Below, piece after piece: positions 1-7,287 of a DNA stretch of 36,054 bases. This stretch comes from Firmicutes bacterium UBA5486 (GTDB lineage: Bacteria > Bacillota > UBA4882 > UBA10575). Below the pieces are notes generated by a model. It worked only from the letters and a program-made list of their open reading frames with translations, was not told the origin of the DNA and did no database searches. Location: NCBI GenBank assembly GCA_002427045.1, contig DIPO01000059.1:5926-41979 (forward strand), read 5' to 3'. Within the stretch, counting starts at the first letter, position 1; every line of letters starts with the position of its first letter. The position numbers were made by a program, and so were the translations under genes.

Positions 1-2
1 AG

Positions 3-20
3 GCTATCAATATATTGTGC
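3..20 (+). repeat. Partial copy of the dispersed hairpin repeat (subfamily I)
   Basis: The bases GCTATCAATATATTGTG also occur, inverted, near 35628-35644 and, with two changes, at 14283-14300, both inside longer copies of the hairpin repeat. Only this interior piece is visible because the window begins here. No gene is seen in positions 1-255 apart from the promoter of the DUF2089 gene. Confidence 0.5.
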
Positions 21-34
21 AGGGACAGAAAAAA

Positions 35-55
35 TCAATGACAACGCAAAAAGCC
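35..55 (+). repeat. 21-nt exact repeat, shared with 28290-28310 (inverted)
   Basis: Positions 35-55 (core ATGACAACGCAAAAAGCC) are identical over 21 bases to the minus strand of 28290-28310. Both copies are intergenic. The flanks differ, so this is a short dispersed element or a shared binding or pairing site, not a large duplication. Confidence 0.6.
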
Positions 56-196
56 CTACCCATCTTCTAAGTACAAGGGTTTTGATAATACAAGAATATT
101 TCCCAAAAAACAGGATGGTTTATTAATTATATTTAGCATATTAAAGTAAAAAGTTAAATTTATTTATACGTACCTTAAAAATATTAAAGATAAATA

Positions 197-225
197 TTGA
201 CAATATTAAAGTAATTTAGTAAAAT
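197..225 (+). promoter_or_regulatory. Sigma-A type promoter of the DUF2089/YvlD-like operon
   Basis: A perfect TTGACA (197-202) is followed after 17 bases by TAAAAT (220-225). It lies about 30 bases upstream of the first gene, in a very AT-rich leader. Nothing else upstream in the window looks like a competing promoter. Confidence 0.75.
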
Positions 226-255
226 AATTTTAGATTTAATCATATAATTAAAGGG

Positions 256-645
256 GTGGGAAAGATCAAATATAAAGCACCAGGTAAATGCCCAGTTTGT
301 GGAGATGAACTTTTAGTTAGCAGACTTACTTGTAATTTTTGTTCCACAAAACTGGAAGGGGAGTTTTCTACATGTAAATTCTGTCGTCTTCCCGCTGAAC
401 AGCTGAAATTTATTGAAGTCTTCATTAAATGTCGCGGTAATATTAAAGATGTGGAAAAGGAATTAGGAATTTCCTATCCCACAGTTAGAAACCGGCTTGA
501 TGCGGTAATAGCAGCTTTAGGTTATCCGGTTGATACTAGAGTTGAGTCTGACGAGATAACTAATAAGTATAGGGAGACTCTAGATGCACTAGAAAAAGGG
601 GAAATTTCGGCAACAGAAGCGGCCCGGCGTCTAAAGAAAGATTAA
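256..645 (+). CDS. DUF2089 family zinc-ribbon/HTH protein
   Basis: This 129-residue protein is a likely transcriptional regulator. Cysteines 12, 15, 26, 29, 40 and 43 form a zinc-ribbon-like N-terminus (CPVC, CNFC, CKFC). A helix-turn-helix follows at about residues 60-88, with the motif GISYPTVRNRLD. The C-terminal 20 residues (LEKGEISATEAARRL) resemble the short SHOCT-like helix pair that also opens the next gene. The start is uncertain: GTG 256 overlaps the end of the AAAGGGG ribosome site, so spacing is poor, but no better start codon is in frame. It heads a four-gene operon behind a good promoter and probably regulates it. DUF2089 membership is confident; the regulatory role is inference. 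Confidence 0.85.
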   Translation: MGKIKYKAPGKCPVCGDELLVSRLTCNFCSTKLEGEFSTCKFCRLPAEQLKFIEVFIKCRGNIKDVEKELGISYPTVRNRLDAVIAALGYPVDTRVESDEITNKYRETLDALEKGEISATEAARRLKKD

Positions 646-733
646 AGTCTTACTATACTTCCTTGTTTAAGGAATTACTTCTTGTTAAATAAGTGGTACT
701 TTAAGAAAGAGGCAAAAAGAAAGGGGTAGAAAA

Positions 734-1150
734 ATGAGCGAAGAGAAGAAAAGGATCCTTCAGATGATTCAGGAGGGGAAAATCACTGCTGATGAGGGGA
801 TGGAATTACTCAAAGCCTTGGAAAATTCGGTTACAATACAAAATGGAAATTTAGGGTTAAACAACCGCTTTTTACGGGTACGAGTTTCTTCGGAAAAAGG
901 AATGAAAGCCAATGTTAATGTTCCGTTAAGTTTACTTAAAGTTGCTTCTAAGTTATGTGGAATGGGGATGTCTTTTATTCCGGCAGAGGCCCGGCAGGAA
1001 ATGGAGCATAAGGGAATAGATCTTAGTCAGATTAATTTTGAAGAACTGGTAGACCAGATTGAGCAGGGATTAAGTGATGGCAAGTTAGTTGATGTAGAAG
1101 TTGAAGACAATAAAGAAGGTTTAATTAAGGTTGAGGTCTATGTTGATTAA
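734..1150 (+). CDS. SHOCT-like / YvlB N-terminal-like protein
   Basis: A 138-residue protein whose first 30 residues (RILQMIQEGKITADEGMELL) match the helical hairpin found at the N-terminus of Bacillus YvlB and related bactofilin/DUF4097-associated proteins. The rest (residues 45-138) looks like a small beta-rich domain with a hydrophobic stretch around 65-85 (VPLSLLKVASKLCGMGMSF) and an acidic end. No signal peptide is seen. The ribosome site AAAGGGG precedes the ATG with good spacing. It sits between the DUF2089 regulator and a YvlD-like membrane protein, the same company that YvlB keeps, which suggests an envelope-stress role. That role is inference. Confidence 0.8.
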   Translation: MSEEKKRILQMIQEGKITADEGMELLKALENSVTIQNGNLGLNNRFLRVRVSSEKGMKANVNVPLSLLKVASKLCGMGMSFIPAEARQEMEHKGIDLSQINFEELVDQIEQGLSDGKLVDVEVEDNKEGLIKVEVYVD

Positions 1151-1493
1151 ATATCGGAGCTCTTTTTTATTAATTCGGATCAGGGCGGAGCGGCTAAGAT
1201 TGACTTTTCCGGTACCTTTTTTCTTATTAGTCCAGGTTATCGAGGCTATTGCCAGTTTACTTTGGATTGGGGAAAAATTACTACCTCAATCAGTTTATCA
1301 TAAATTATTTTTTAAACCTCAATGTGGTGATAGCATTTCCCAATTTACGGGAAAAGACACTTTTCTAATTGGCGATTTAAGACTAGTGTTCAGAATTGCC
1401 CAGGATTTTCTTAATGAATTACGACAATATGGTAGATGGTCTCTAGTAGAGGTAGAAACGGGTAAAAGTTGGGTTAGTATTGGTTTTATTTAA
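1140..1493 (+). CDS. Small membrane-anchored protein of unknown function
   Basis: About 117 residues from ATG 1140, which overlaps the preceding gene by 11 bases and suggests translational coupling; TTG 1143 is an alternative start. The first 30 residues are basic and hydrophobic, then a likely membrane helix follows at about 25-47 (VPFFLLVQVIEAIASLLWIG). The remainder is soluble, with the pattern KDTFLIGDLRLVFRIAQDF near the end. I do not recognise a family. Its position between the SHOCT-like and YvlD-like genes suggests a part in the same envelope module, in the slot where Bacillus carries the PspC-like YvlC, although no PspC motif is visible. Confidence 0.65.
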   Translation: MLIKYRSSFLLIRIRAERLRLTFPVPFFLLVQVIEAIASLLWIGEKLLPQSVYHKLFFKPQCGDSISQFTGKDTFLIGDLRLVFRIAQDFLNELRQYGRWSLVEVETGKSWVSIGFI

Positions 1494-1505
1494 GGGGGGA
1501 ACTCT

Positions 1506-1841
1506 TTGTCCAGGATAATAATAAGGATATTCCTTAATATGTTAGTGTTTTATCTTGCCTCCAAAATTTTAACTCCAGTAAGTCTGGTAGGAATAGAGGC
1601 GGCTTTATGGGCTGGTGTTGTTTTAGGAGTTGTCAATCTCCTGATCCGACCGTTGCTGCTTTTATTGACCTTTCCAATTAATTTATTAACTTTTGGCCTT
1701 TTTACTCTTATTATAAATACTTGGATGGTAATTTTGGTCGATAAACTAACCCCAGGGTTGACTATTGATGGATTCTGGCCTGCTTTTACCACTAGTTTGT
1801 TAATTTCGGTAATTAATATGATAATAGGGCATGTAAAATGA
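1506..1841 (+). CDS. yvlD: YvlD-like phage-holin-family (DUF360) membrane protein
   Basis: A 111-residue, very hydrophobic protein with four predicted membrane helices: about 7-24, 31-48, 53-77 and 87-108. The family hallmark VVLGVVNLLIRPLLLLLTFPIN spans helices 2 and 3 and is typical of the mycobacterial-type 4-TM holin superfamily that includes Bacillus YvlD. The start is TTG 1506, six bases after a strong AAGGGGGGA site. Despite the holin name these proteins are chromosomal envelope proteins, not lysis genes. It is the last gene of the operon and is followed by the convergent fructose operon. Confidence 0.85.
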   Translation: MSRIIIRIFLNMLVFYLASKILTPVSLVGIEAALWAGVVLGVVNLLIRPLLLLLTFPINLLTFGLFTLIINTWMVILVDKLTPGLTIDGFWPAFTTSLLISVINMIIGHVK

Positions 1842-1854
1842 ATAAAAAAATATT

Positions 1855-1885
1855 ATCAAAAAAAGGCCGCCGAGGTTGGCGGTTA
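1855..1885 (-). terminator. Terminator of the fructose operon
   Basis: On the minus strand the stem ACCGCC/GGCGGC with a six-base loop is followed by a run of seven T (1858-1864). Read on the plus strand the T-run is poor, so it chiefly serves the minus-strand operon ending with ptsH and only weakly the yvlD-like operon. Confidence 0.7.
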
Positions 1886-1948
1886 TTCAATGTGATCGGA
1901 TGTAAGGTTTTAAATAGTTTTTTGATAATATGTATGTAATTTTTAGGA

Positions 1949-2218
1949 TTATGAATCTGCGTTAAAGGTTTCTATAAATTTTACTAATTCATTAACGGCT
2001 TCTTCGGCATCAGGACCTTGAGCAGAAATTTCAATAGTGCTTCCTTTATTGACACCCAAAGAAAGGATCCCTAAAATACTTTTGGCATTAACTTGTATGC
2101 TACCGGGTTTAGCTACAAAGACTTCACTGGAAAAGTTTTTGGCATGCTCGACAAATAGAGATGCTGGGCGTGCATGAAGGCCTGATTTATTACTAATGGT
2201 TACAGTTTTCTTATACAT
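1949..2218 (-). CDS. ptsH: Phosphocarrier protein HPr
   Basis: HPr passes phosphate from enzyme I to sugar-specific EIIA proteins in the cytoplasm. The 89-residue length is normal. The phosphorylated histidine is His15 in SGLHARPAS, and the regulatory serine is Ser47 in NAKSILGILSLG, the site HPr kinase uses for catabolite repression in Firmicutes. It is the last gene of the fructose operon, 71 bases after the EIIC gene, so it may act as the FPr-like partner of this system. Because both sites are intact it could also be the general HPr of the cell. No enzyme I gene is present in the window. Confidence 0.95.
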   Translation of the reverse strand: MYKKTVTISNKSGLHARPASLFVEHAKNFSSEVFVAKPGSIQVNAKSILGILSLGVNKGSTIEISAQGPDAEEAVNELVKFIETFNADS

Positions 2219-2289
2219 CTATAAAACACCTCAAAAGGAGCGGGCAGGTTTCCTGCCCGCTATTAAATTGATAATTTGTTCGATGGTGA

Positions 2290-3336
2290 TTATAAGGCTA
2301 CGCCTTTGCTGCCTTCAACTGTATCTTTGCTTTCGGCAACAGTTTGTTTTAAGGAGTTTACAAGTAATGCAGTAACTACAGTACCAGCAGCCAAAGCAAG
2401 CAAATACAACACAAAATTACCTATCATTGGGATGACAAAAATACCACCATGGGGGGCTCGAAGAGTACATTTAAAGAGCATGGATAAGGCTCCCGCTGTG
2501 GCAGACCCAATCATAATGGAAGGAATAACACGTAAGGGATCAGCAGCGGCAAATGGAATTGCTCCTTCGGTAATAAAGGAAGCTCCCATGATCCAGGCGG
2601 CTTTACCTGCTTCGATTTCCCGTTTAGAATATTTGTGCGGAGCAAGCAGTGTAGCTAAAGCCAAACCAAGGGGTGGCGTCATTCCTGCTGCCATGATTGC
2701 AGCGTGTGGCTCTAAGATGTTTTCTGAAATCATTGCCAATCCAAAAGTATAAGCTACCTTATTAACAGGCCCTCCCATATCAAAGGCCATCATTAATCCT
2801 AGAACAATTCCAAGAAAAACATAACTGCCTGTACTGAGCCCGCGTAACCAATCAGACAAACCATCCATTAAAGATTTAATAGGTGTTCCAATTAATATCA
2901 ACATTAATAATCCGACAATTGCTGAGCTGAGAAGAGGTATAATCAATACTGGCATAAGTTTGGCAAGAGACTTAGGAACTGGCCAGTTTTTAATCCAGAG
3001 TGCAATATAACCGGCAAGTAATCCGCCGATTATTCCGCCTAAAAAGCCAGCACCAATTGTAGAAGCAAGCATTCCGGCGATCATTCCCGGAGCGATTCCC
3101 GGACGGTCGGCGATAGCAAAAGCGATAAATCCTGCCAGAACCGGTACCATTAGACCAAAGGCAGTACCACCAATTGTATGTAGATACTGAGCGAGTGATC
3201 CGGTTTCCGTAAATCCCTCGTAACCTCCGATGGCAAAAGATAAGGCAATTAAAATACCACCAGCGGTAACAAAAGGTATCATGTAGGAAACACCAGTCAT
3301 TAAGCTAGTCCTCAAATTTACTTTTGTTTTAGCCAT
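2290..3336 (-). CDS. fruA: PTS fructose transporter, subunit EIIC
   Basis: A 348-residue membrane protein that translocates fructose during phosphorylation. It has about nine hydrophobic segments and fructose-family EIIC signatures: SYMIPFVTAGGILIALSFAI near the start, FDMGGPVNKVAY in the middle and the EGAIPFAAADPLRVIP motif toward the end. The ATG follows an AAAGGGG site eight bases upstream. Its start overlaps the end of the EIIB gene by 19 bases in another frame, so the two are co-translated. In Bacillus FruA is a fused protein; here EIIC is separate. Confidence 0.93.
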   Translation of the reverse strand: MAKTKVNLRTSLMTGVSYMIPFVTAGGILIALSFAIGGYEGFTETGSLAQYLHTIGGTAFGLMVPVLAGFIAFAIADRPGIAPGMIAGMLASTIGAGFLGGIIGGLLAGYIALWIKNWPVPKSLAKLMPVLIIPLLSSAIVGLLMLILIGTPIKSLMDGLSDWLRGLSTGSYVFLGIVLGLMMAFDMGGPVNKVAYTFGLAMISENILEPHAAIMAAGMTPPLGLALATLLAPHKYSKREIEAGKAAWIMGASFITEGAIPFAAADPLRVIPSIMIGSATAGALSMLFKCTLRAPHGGIFVIPMIGNFVLYLLALAAGTVVTALLVNSLKQTVAESKDTVEGSKGVAL

Positions 3337-3731
3337 CCAAATAACCCCTTTCTTTTTTCCTCATTCTTCTCTTCATTTTGAGTTTCTTCTCCCGAAAGAT
3401 TATCCTCTGGAATATCCTCCCCCTTTTCTACTAGTCTTACTGCCTGAGCGATTATTGCCGAAGGATTTTTAATTGCTTCGGAAACTCCTAGTTTGAGAAC
3501 CGGTTTTCCGGAAAACCTATCTGCACCAGAAATTGACATGTCTACTGCCAAAATAATAGCATCTGCGGAGGCGATCTCTTCAATAGTCAGTTCGTTTTCT
3601 ATTCCCATGGAACCTTGAGTTTCCACTTTTATTTCGTAACCAAGTTCTTTAGCAGCTTCTTCTAAAGCCTCTGCTGCCATATATGTATGGGCGATTCCTG
3701 TCGGGCAGGCTGTTACACCAACAAATTTCAT
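3318..3731 (-). CDS. PTS fructose transporter, subunit EIIB
   Basis: EIIB receives phosphate from EIIA on Cys9, in the motif VTACPTGIAHTYMAAEAL, and passes it to the sugar bound by EIIC. The domain fills residues 1-100; a charged linker (EETQNEEKNEEKRKG) and a short GLFGWLKQK tail follow. I chose ATG 3731 because AAAGGAGGTGA lies eight bases upstream; GTG 3740 overlaps that site. The tail looks like an inter-domain linker left after fission of a former EIIBC polypeptide, and the gene overlaps the EIIC start. Confidence 0.92.
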   Translation of the reverse strand: MKFVGVTACPTGIAHTYMAAEALEEAAKELGYEIKVETQGSMGIENELTIEEIASADAIILAVDMSISGADRFSGKPVLKLGVSEAIKNPSAIIAQAVRLVEKGEDIPEDNLSGEETQNEEKNEEKRKGLFGWLKQK

Positions 3732-3755
3732 CCGGGTCACCTCCTTTCGGAAATG

Positions 3756-4208
3756 TTATGTTTGTGAATTGATCACTTGCATTACTTCTTCTAATGAATT
3801 AGTCTGTAAAAGATCTTCTCTAAATTCCTGATGAATTAACATCCGTGAGAGAGTAGCAAGAATTTTTAAATGCTGGTTATCGGTATCTTCTGGAACAGCA
3901 ATTAAAAAGATAAGATGGGCAAGAGAACCATCAGCTGAATTAAAATTAATGCCTTTTAGTGATTTTCCAAAAGCAACACAAGCTTCTTTCACAAACTTAG
4001 ATTTTCCGTGGGGAATGGCTACCCCCATTCCAACTCCGGTACTTCCCAAAGCTTCTCTTTTAAAAACTTCTTTAAGGTAAAGGACTTTGTCAAAAAGAAA
4101 TCCGTTTTCATCAATTAAATCAGCCAATTCATTGATGGCCTCCTCTTTAGAAGAAGCATTCAAATTCAATTTAATCAGGCTTGGATAAAAAATATCGGTA
4201 ATTTTCAT
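3756..4208 (-). CDS. PTS fructose-type EIIA domain protein
   Basis: A 150-residue EIIA of the fructose/mannitol family. The phosphorylated residue is His67 in GVAIPHGKS, preceded by the conserved REALGSTGVGMG stretch. It moves phosphate from HPr to EIIB. The start is ATG 4208, with GGAGGGG just upstream; the TTG at 4220 lies within that ribosome site and is rejected. It lies 24 bases before the EIIB gene and 64 bases after fruK, so EIIA, EIIB and EIIC are three separate proteins. Confidence 0.92.
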   Translation of the reverse strand: MKITDIFYPSLIKLNLNASSKEEAINELADLIDENGFLFDKVLYLKEVFKREALGSTGVGMGVAIPHGKSKFVKEACVAFGKSLKGINFNSADGSLAHLIFLIAVPEDTDNQHLKILATLSRMLIHQEFREDLLQTNSLEEVMQVINSQT

Positions 4209-4272
4209 TAGCCCCTCCAAAAGTAAAATTTAAGTTGTGATCAAATTTTTAAATTTGCAATTCTTGTAATTA

Positions 4273-5226
4273 TTAATCGAGACGTCTAATAACAACTGAT
4301 TTCATGAAGTTTGAGACTTTTTTTACATCAGGACTTAGTACAGAAGTTCCCAGTTCAGTAACTGTTAAAGTCCCCAAGGCAACACCAAAACGTAAAGACT
4401 CGGCCAGTGGATATCCGGACATAAGTCCGTAAATGATTCCTGCTACCAGACTATCACCTGCCCCTACTGTATTTTTGGGTTTTATTTCTGGCGGTATGGC
4501 ATGGAAAGTTCCCTCCTTACAGGCGAGGACAGCACCTTTTCCGCCCAAAGAGACAACAATTACTTCAATTTTATATGCTTGTCGAAATTCTTCTGCTACT
4601 ATAGCCGCTGTTGTTTCTGTAGAGATCTCGCGGCCCCAAATCTCTGAAAGCTCGTGATGATTAGGTTTAATCATATAGGGTGAAAAACGTAAGCTTTCTT
4701 TTAAAGCGGCTTCAGAAGTATCAAGGATACTTCGGCAACCGTATTTTTTAGCAAGAAGAATTAATTCTCCGTAGTACTCGGCTTGACATCCTTCAGGAAG
4801 ACTACCAGCAAACACCAGAAATTCACTTTTTTGCGCATAATGGTCAATTTTTTGTCGCATAAAATTTTTTTCTTTTTCTGTTACAAAGGGTCCGGGTTCG
4901 TTTATTTCGGTTTCATCTTCTAATTTCCAGTCAATAATTTTAATATTTGTTCTAGTTTCACCTTGTACAAAGATGGGTTCAATTATTAAATTATCACTTT
5001 CAAGCATCTTTAGTAGCTCTTTGCCGCTGTTGCCACCAAAAAAACCCAAAGCTTTTACTCTAATACCAAATCCCCCGAGAATCCTAGCAATATTAATTGC
5101 TTTACCGCCGGGATCAATTCTTAACCGGTTCACTCGGTTGTTTATGCCTTTAGTAAACCCCGGGATCCAGTAAGTCTTATCAATAGCGGGATTAGGGGTA
5201 ATGGTTGTGACCAACCGGCTATCCAT
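4273..5226 (-). CDS. fruK: 1-phosphofructokinase
   Basis: FruK uses ATP to convert the fructose-1-phosphate made by the PTS to fructose-1,6-bisphosphate. The 317-residue protein is a PfkB-family kinase: TITPNPAIDKTYW at the N-terminus, the first PfkB signature around DPGGKAINIARILGGFG (residues 38-54), and the second signature with catalytic Asp in KNTVGAGDSLVAGIIYG (about 248-264). Length and order are standard. It lies 28 bases after fruR and before the PTS genes, the usual fru arrangement. Confidence 0.95.
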   Translation of the reverse strand: MDSRLVTTITPNPAIDKTYWIPGFTKGINNRVNRLRIDPGGKAINIARILGGFGIRVKALGFFGGNSGKELLKMLESDNLIIEPIFVQGETRTNIKIIDWKLEDETEINEPGPFVTEKEKNFMRQKIDHYAQKSEFLVFAGSLPEGCQAEYYGELILLAKKYGCRSILDTSEAALKESLRFSPYMIKPNHHELSEIWGREISTETTAAIVAEEFRQAYKIEVIVVSLGGKGAVLACKEGTFHAIPPEIKPKNTVGAGDSLVAGIIYGLMSGYPLAESLRFGVALGTLTVTELGTSVLSPDVKKVSNFMKSVVIRRLD

Positions 5227-5254
5227 TTTGACCCTCCTTCAATAAATTGATCTT

Positions 5255-6019
5255 TTACTCGGCAATAATTACTTGTATTCCAAGGTTTTCTATTTCTTTT
5301 TTCATCTGTTGATTGATTCCTGAATCTGTTATTAAAATATTTACATCCGATGGAGGAACAATTGTAGTTAAACTTGTTTTGCCAAATTTGCTATGATCTA
5401 AGACAGCTATTGCTTTTGATGCTCCTTGAACCATTGCCCGTTTGGTAAAGGCTTCGGTGATATCAGGGGTGGTAAATCCTTTTTCTAAGGTAAATCCATT
5501 GGCAGCAATAAAGACTTTGTCTGCATGAAAATTTTTTAAGTTTTCTTGGACCAAAGGTCCGACCAGGGCCTGGGTATTAAATTTGACATTCCCGCCAATG
5601 ATCACCATTTCGATATCATTATTAATATCTATTTCTTGGGCAAAATTAACAGCATTCGTAATTACAGTGATATTTTGTTTACCTTTTAAATGTTTAAGTA
5701 CTTGCAGAGTAGTTGTGCCTGAATCAAGAATAATTGTTTCCCCATTTTCAATAAGACTAGCTGCTACAGCACCAATTTTTTGTTTTTGCTCCAAAAACTT
5801 ATCTGTTTTATCCACATATGCTGGTTCAAACTTACTAAAAGTAGATAAAAGAGCACCACCATGTGTTCGTTCGATCATTCCTAATTCCTGAAGCTCATTA
5901 AGATCCCTTCGAATTGTTGCTTCGCTGACGTTGAGGAGTTTTGCTAATTCAGTAACGGACATGCTAGAATGTTGCTTTAGTACTTCAAATAATTTTTGCC
6001 GCCTTTCTTCTGGAAACAA
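5255..6019 (-). CDS. fruR: DeoR-family fructose operon repressor
   Basis: A DeoR-family regulator of about 254 residues. The N-terminal winged HTH (residues 1-55) has MSVTELAKLLNVSEATIRRD and the ERTHGGAL hinge. The C-terminal sugar-phosphate sensing domain follows, with DSGTTTLQVLKHL and NAVNFAQEI. Family members are usually released from DNA by fructose-1-phosphate. I chose TTG 6019 because AAGGGAGG stands nine bases upstream and the protein then begins FPEERRQK, the usual DeoR opening. ATG 6049 (274-frame residue 11) is an alternative. It is the first gene of the fructose operon, so it probably represses itself and the genes that follow. Confidence 0.9.
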   Translation of the reverse strand: MFPEERRQKLFEVLKQHSSMSVTELAKLLNVSEATIRRDLNELQELGMIERTHGGALLSTFSKFEPAYVDKTDKFLEQKQKIGAVAASLIENGETIILDSGTTTLQVLKHLKGKQNITVITNAVNFAQEIDINNDIEMVIIGGNVKFNTQALVGPLVQENLKNFHADKVFIAANGFTLEKGFTTPDITEAFTKRAMVQGASKAIAVLDHSKFGKTSLTTIVPPSDVNILITDSGINQQMKKEIENLGIQVIIAE

Positions 6020-6235
6020 CTGTGTGCGCCTCCCTTCAAATAGATACATAATCTTAACCTCACACTTACAATACAACACAAATGAGCAAAATCCTTCATA
6101 AATGAATAAAAAAATGATTGATATTGATTAGATTACTTTTTAAAAACCAAAATAAACTCAGATGATGTAATATTTTATAAAGGGGGTAATAAAATAAGTA
6201 CTGAATTTAAAGGATTGCATTTATTATTTAATATA

Positions 6236-6326
6236 CAACACTACCAAATTGGTTGAATGGATGTCTGAGCATTGCTTTTTTGCTAAAGGGTACAATATGT
6301 GAGATTGGCAAATTATGGAATCCCTT
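6236..6326 (+). repeat. Dispersed hairpin repeat, subfamily II, partial copy
   Basis: The segment TTGCTAAAGGGTACAATATG at about 6279-6299, followed by TGAGATTGGCAAATTATGGAA, matches the right ends of the copies at 6450-6613, 18194-18378 and 28411-28590. The left part (TTGGTTGAATGG) is only weakly similar. No gene is seen in 6050-6640. Confidence 0.5.
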
Positions 6327-6392
6327 CAATTAATAAAGTTTTTGTAGAGAAGAATGGCAGTTTGGGGAGGCAATACAAAGAACCTTAAGTAT

Positions 6393-6434
6393 AACAAAAA
6401 CAAACCGCTTTTAATTGGGCGGCTTGTTTTTGTT
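6393..6434. terminator. Strong bidirectional hairpin in the fruR-HAD gap
   Basis: AACAAAAACAAACCGC pairs with GCGGCTTGTTTTTGTT around a ten-base AT-rich loop. Read on either strand it ends in a T-rich arm. It separates the fructose operon leader from the HAD gene, but no annotated gene ends here, so it may end a short RNA. Confidence 0.6.
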
Positions 6435-6449
6435 TAGAAACCAAGGAGC

Positions 6450-6613
6450 AATTGGGTAAATAAAGGAAGTAGTTACGTAATCCGAAGAAGGATAAGCAAA
6501 AAAAAGGGAGAAAGTTTAAGTGGATAAATAGAATTTATTTCTATATCCAATTTTGCGTAACCTATGCTTAAAGAATACGAAATGTGAGATAGGTAATTAT
6601 GCAATTTCCTTAG
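6450..6613 (+). repeat. Dispersed hairpin repeat, subfamily II
   Basis: The left part (AATTGGGTAAATAAAGGAAG, then TAGTTACGTAAT) resembles the 28.4-kb copy. The right end is GCTTAAAGAATACGAAATG followed by TGAGATAGGTAATTATGCAAT and TTCCTTA. The copy stops 33 bases before the HAD start codon and covers most of that gene's leader. Confidence 0.65.
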
Positions 6614-6646
6614 ACAAAAAAATTGGTAGAACAAGGAGAGGTGTAG

Positions 6647-7273
6647 TTGGAAATTAGAGCAGTAATCTTTGATTATGGGTGTGTTATTAGCTTATCTCAG
6701 GTCAAACAAGAAATTGATGCCATGTTAGATTTGATCGGCATTAAGGAAGATATTTTTACAACTAATTATTATAAATACAGGTTAGAATATGATTCGGGTA
6801 TTTCAGGAGAGGAGTATTGGGGAAAGGTACTTTCTGCTTGTCATGTAAATTATGATCGCGAAATGATCATTAAATTAATAGAACATGATGCAAAAAGTTG
6901 GATTGCCATCAACCAAGAAGTACTGGATTTAGCTAAGGACTTAAAAAATCATGGTTATAAATTAGGGATAATCTCTAATATGCCTATGGATATTCTGAAA
7001 TACATGAAGGAAAACTTTCCCTGGCTAAAGAACAATCTTTTTGATACTACAGTTTTTTCCTGTGATCTAAAGGTATGCAAACCGGATCTGGTTATCTATA
7101 CAAAGTGTCTTGAAAGATTACATCTTCGTCCGGCTGAATGTCTATTTATTGATGATGTAGAGGCTAATATACAAGCGGCGCAGAAATTAGGATTAGAAAC
7201 TTTTCATTACCGGAACCCAGAAGCTTTAGAAGTATTAAGGCGGCGTTTGTTAAAAAATAAGAGTACCCGGTAA
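6647..7273 (+). CDS. HAD-superfamily (subfamily IA) hydrolase
   Basis: A 208-residue HAD-fold enzyme, most likely a phosphatase of unknown substrate. Motif I is FDYGCVIS, with nucleophile Asp and Tyr in place of the second Asp, as in the DFGGV-type IA branch. Motif II is ISNMP, motif III is KVCKPD, and motif IV is FIDDVEANI. A helical cap occupies about residues 15-85. It starts at TTG 6647 behind AAGGAGAGGTG. A hairpin repeat lies directly upstream. The GT51-like gene follows after 14 bases and is probably co-transcribed. Confidence 0.88.
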   Translation: MEIRAVIFDYGCVISLSQVKQEIDAMLDLIGIKEDIFTTNYYKYRLEYDSGISGEEYWGKVLSACHVNYDREMIIKLIEHDAKSWIAINQEVLDLAKDLKNHGYKLGIISNMPMDILKYMKENFPWLKNNLFDTTVFSCDLKVCKPDLVIYTKCLERLHLRPAECLFIDDVEANIQAAQKLGLETFHYRNPEALEVLRRRLLKNKSTR

Positions 7274-7287
7274 AAGGAGTCTTATAA

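Noticed and set aside
1506..1841. Phage holin
   Set aside because: The family name is historical. The gene sits in a YvlD-type chromosomal operon and no other phage genes are near.
6393..6434. Transposon inverted ends
   Set aside because: The arms are only ten bases apart and form a terminator-like hairpin; no transposase is near.
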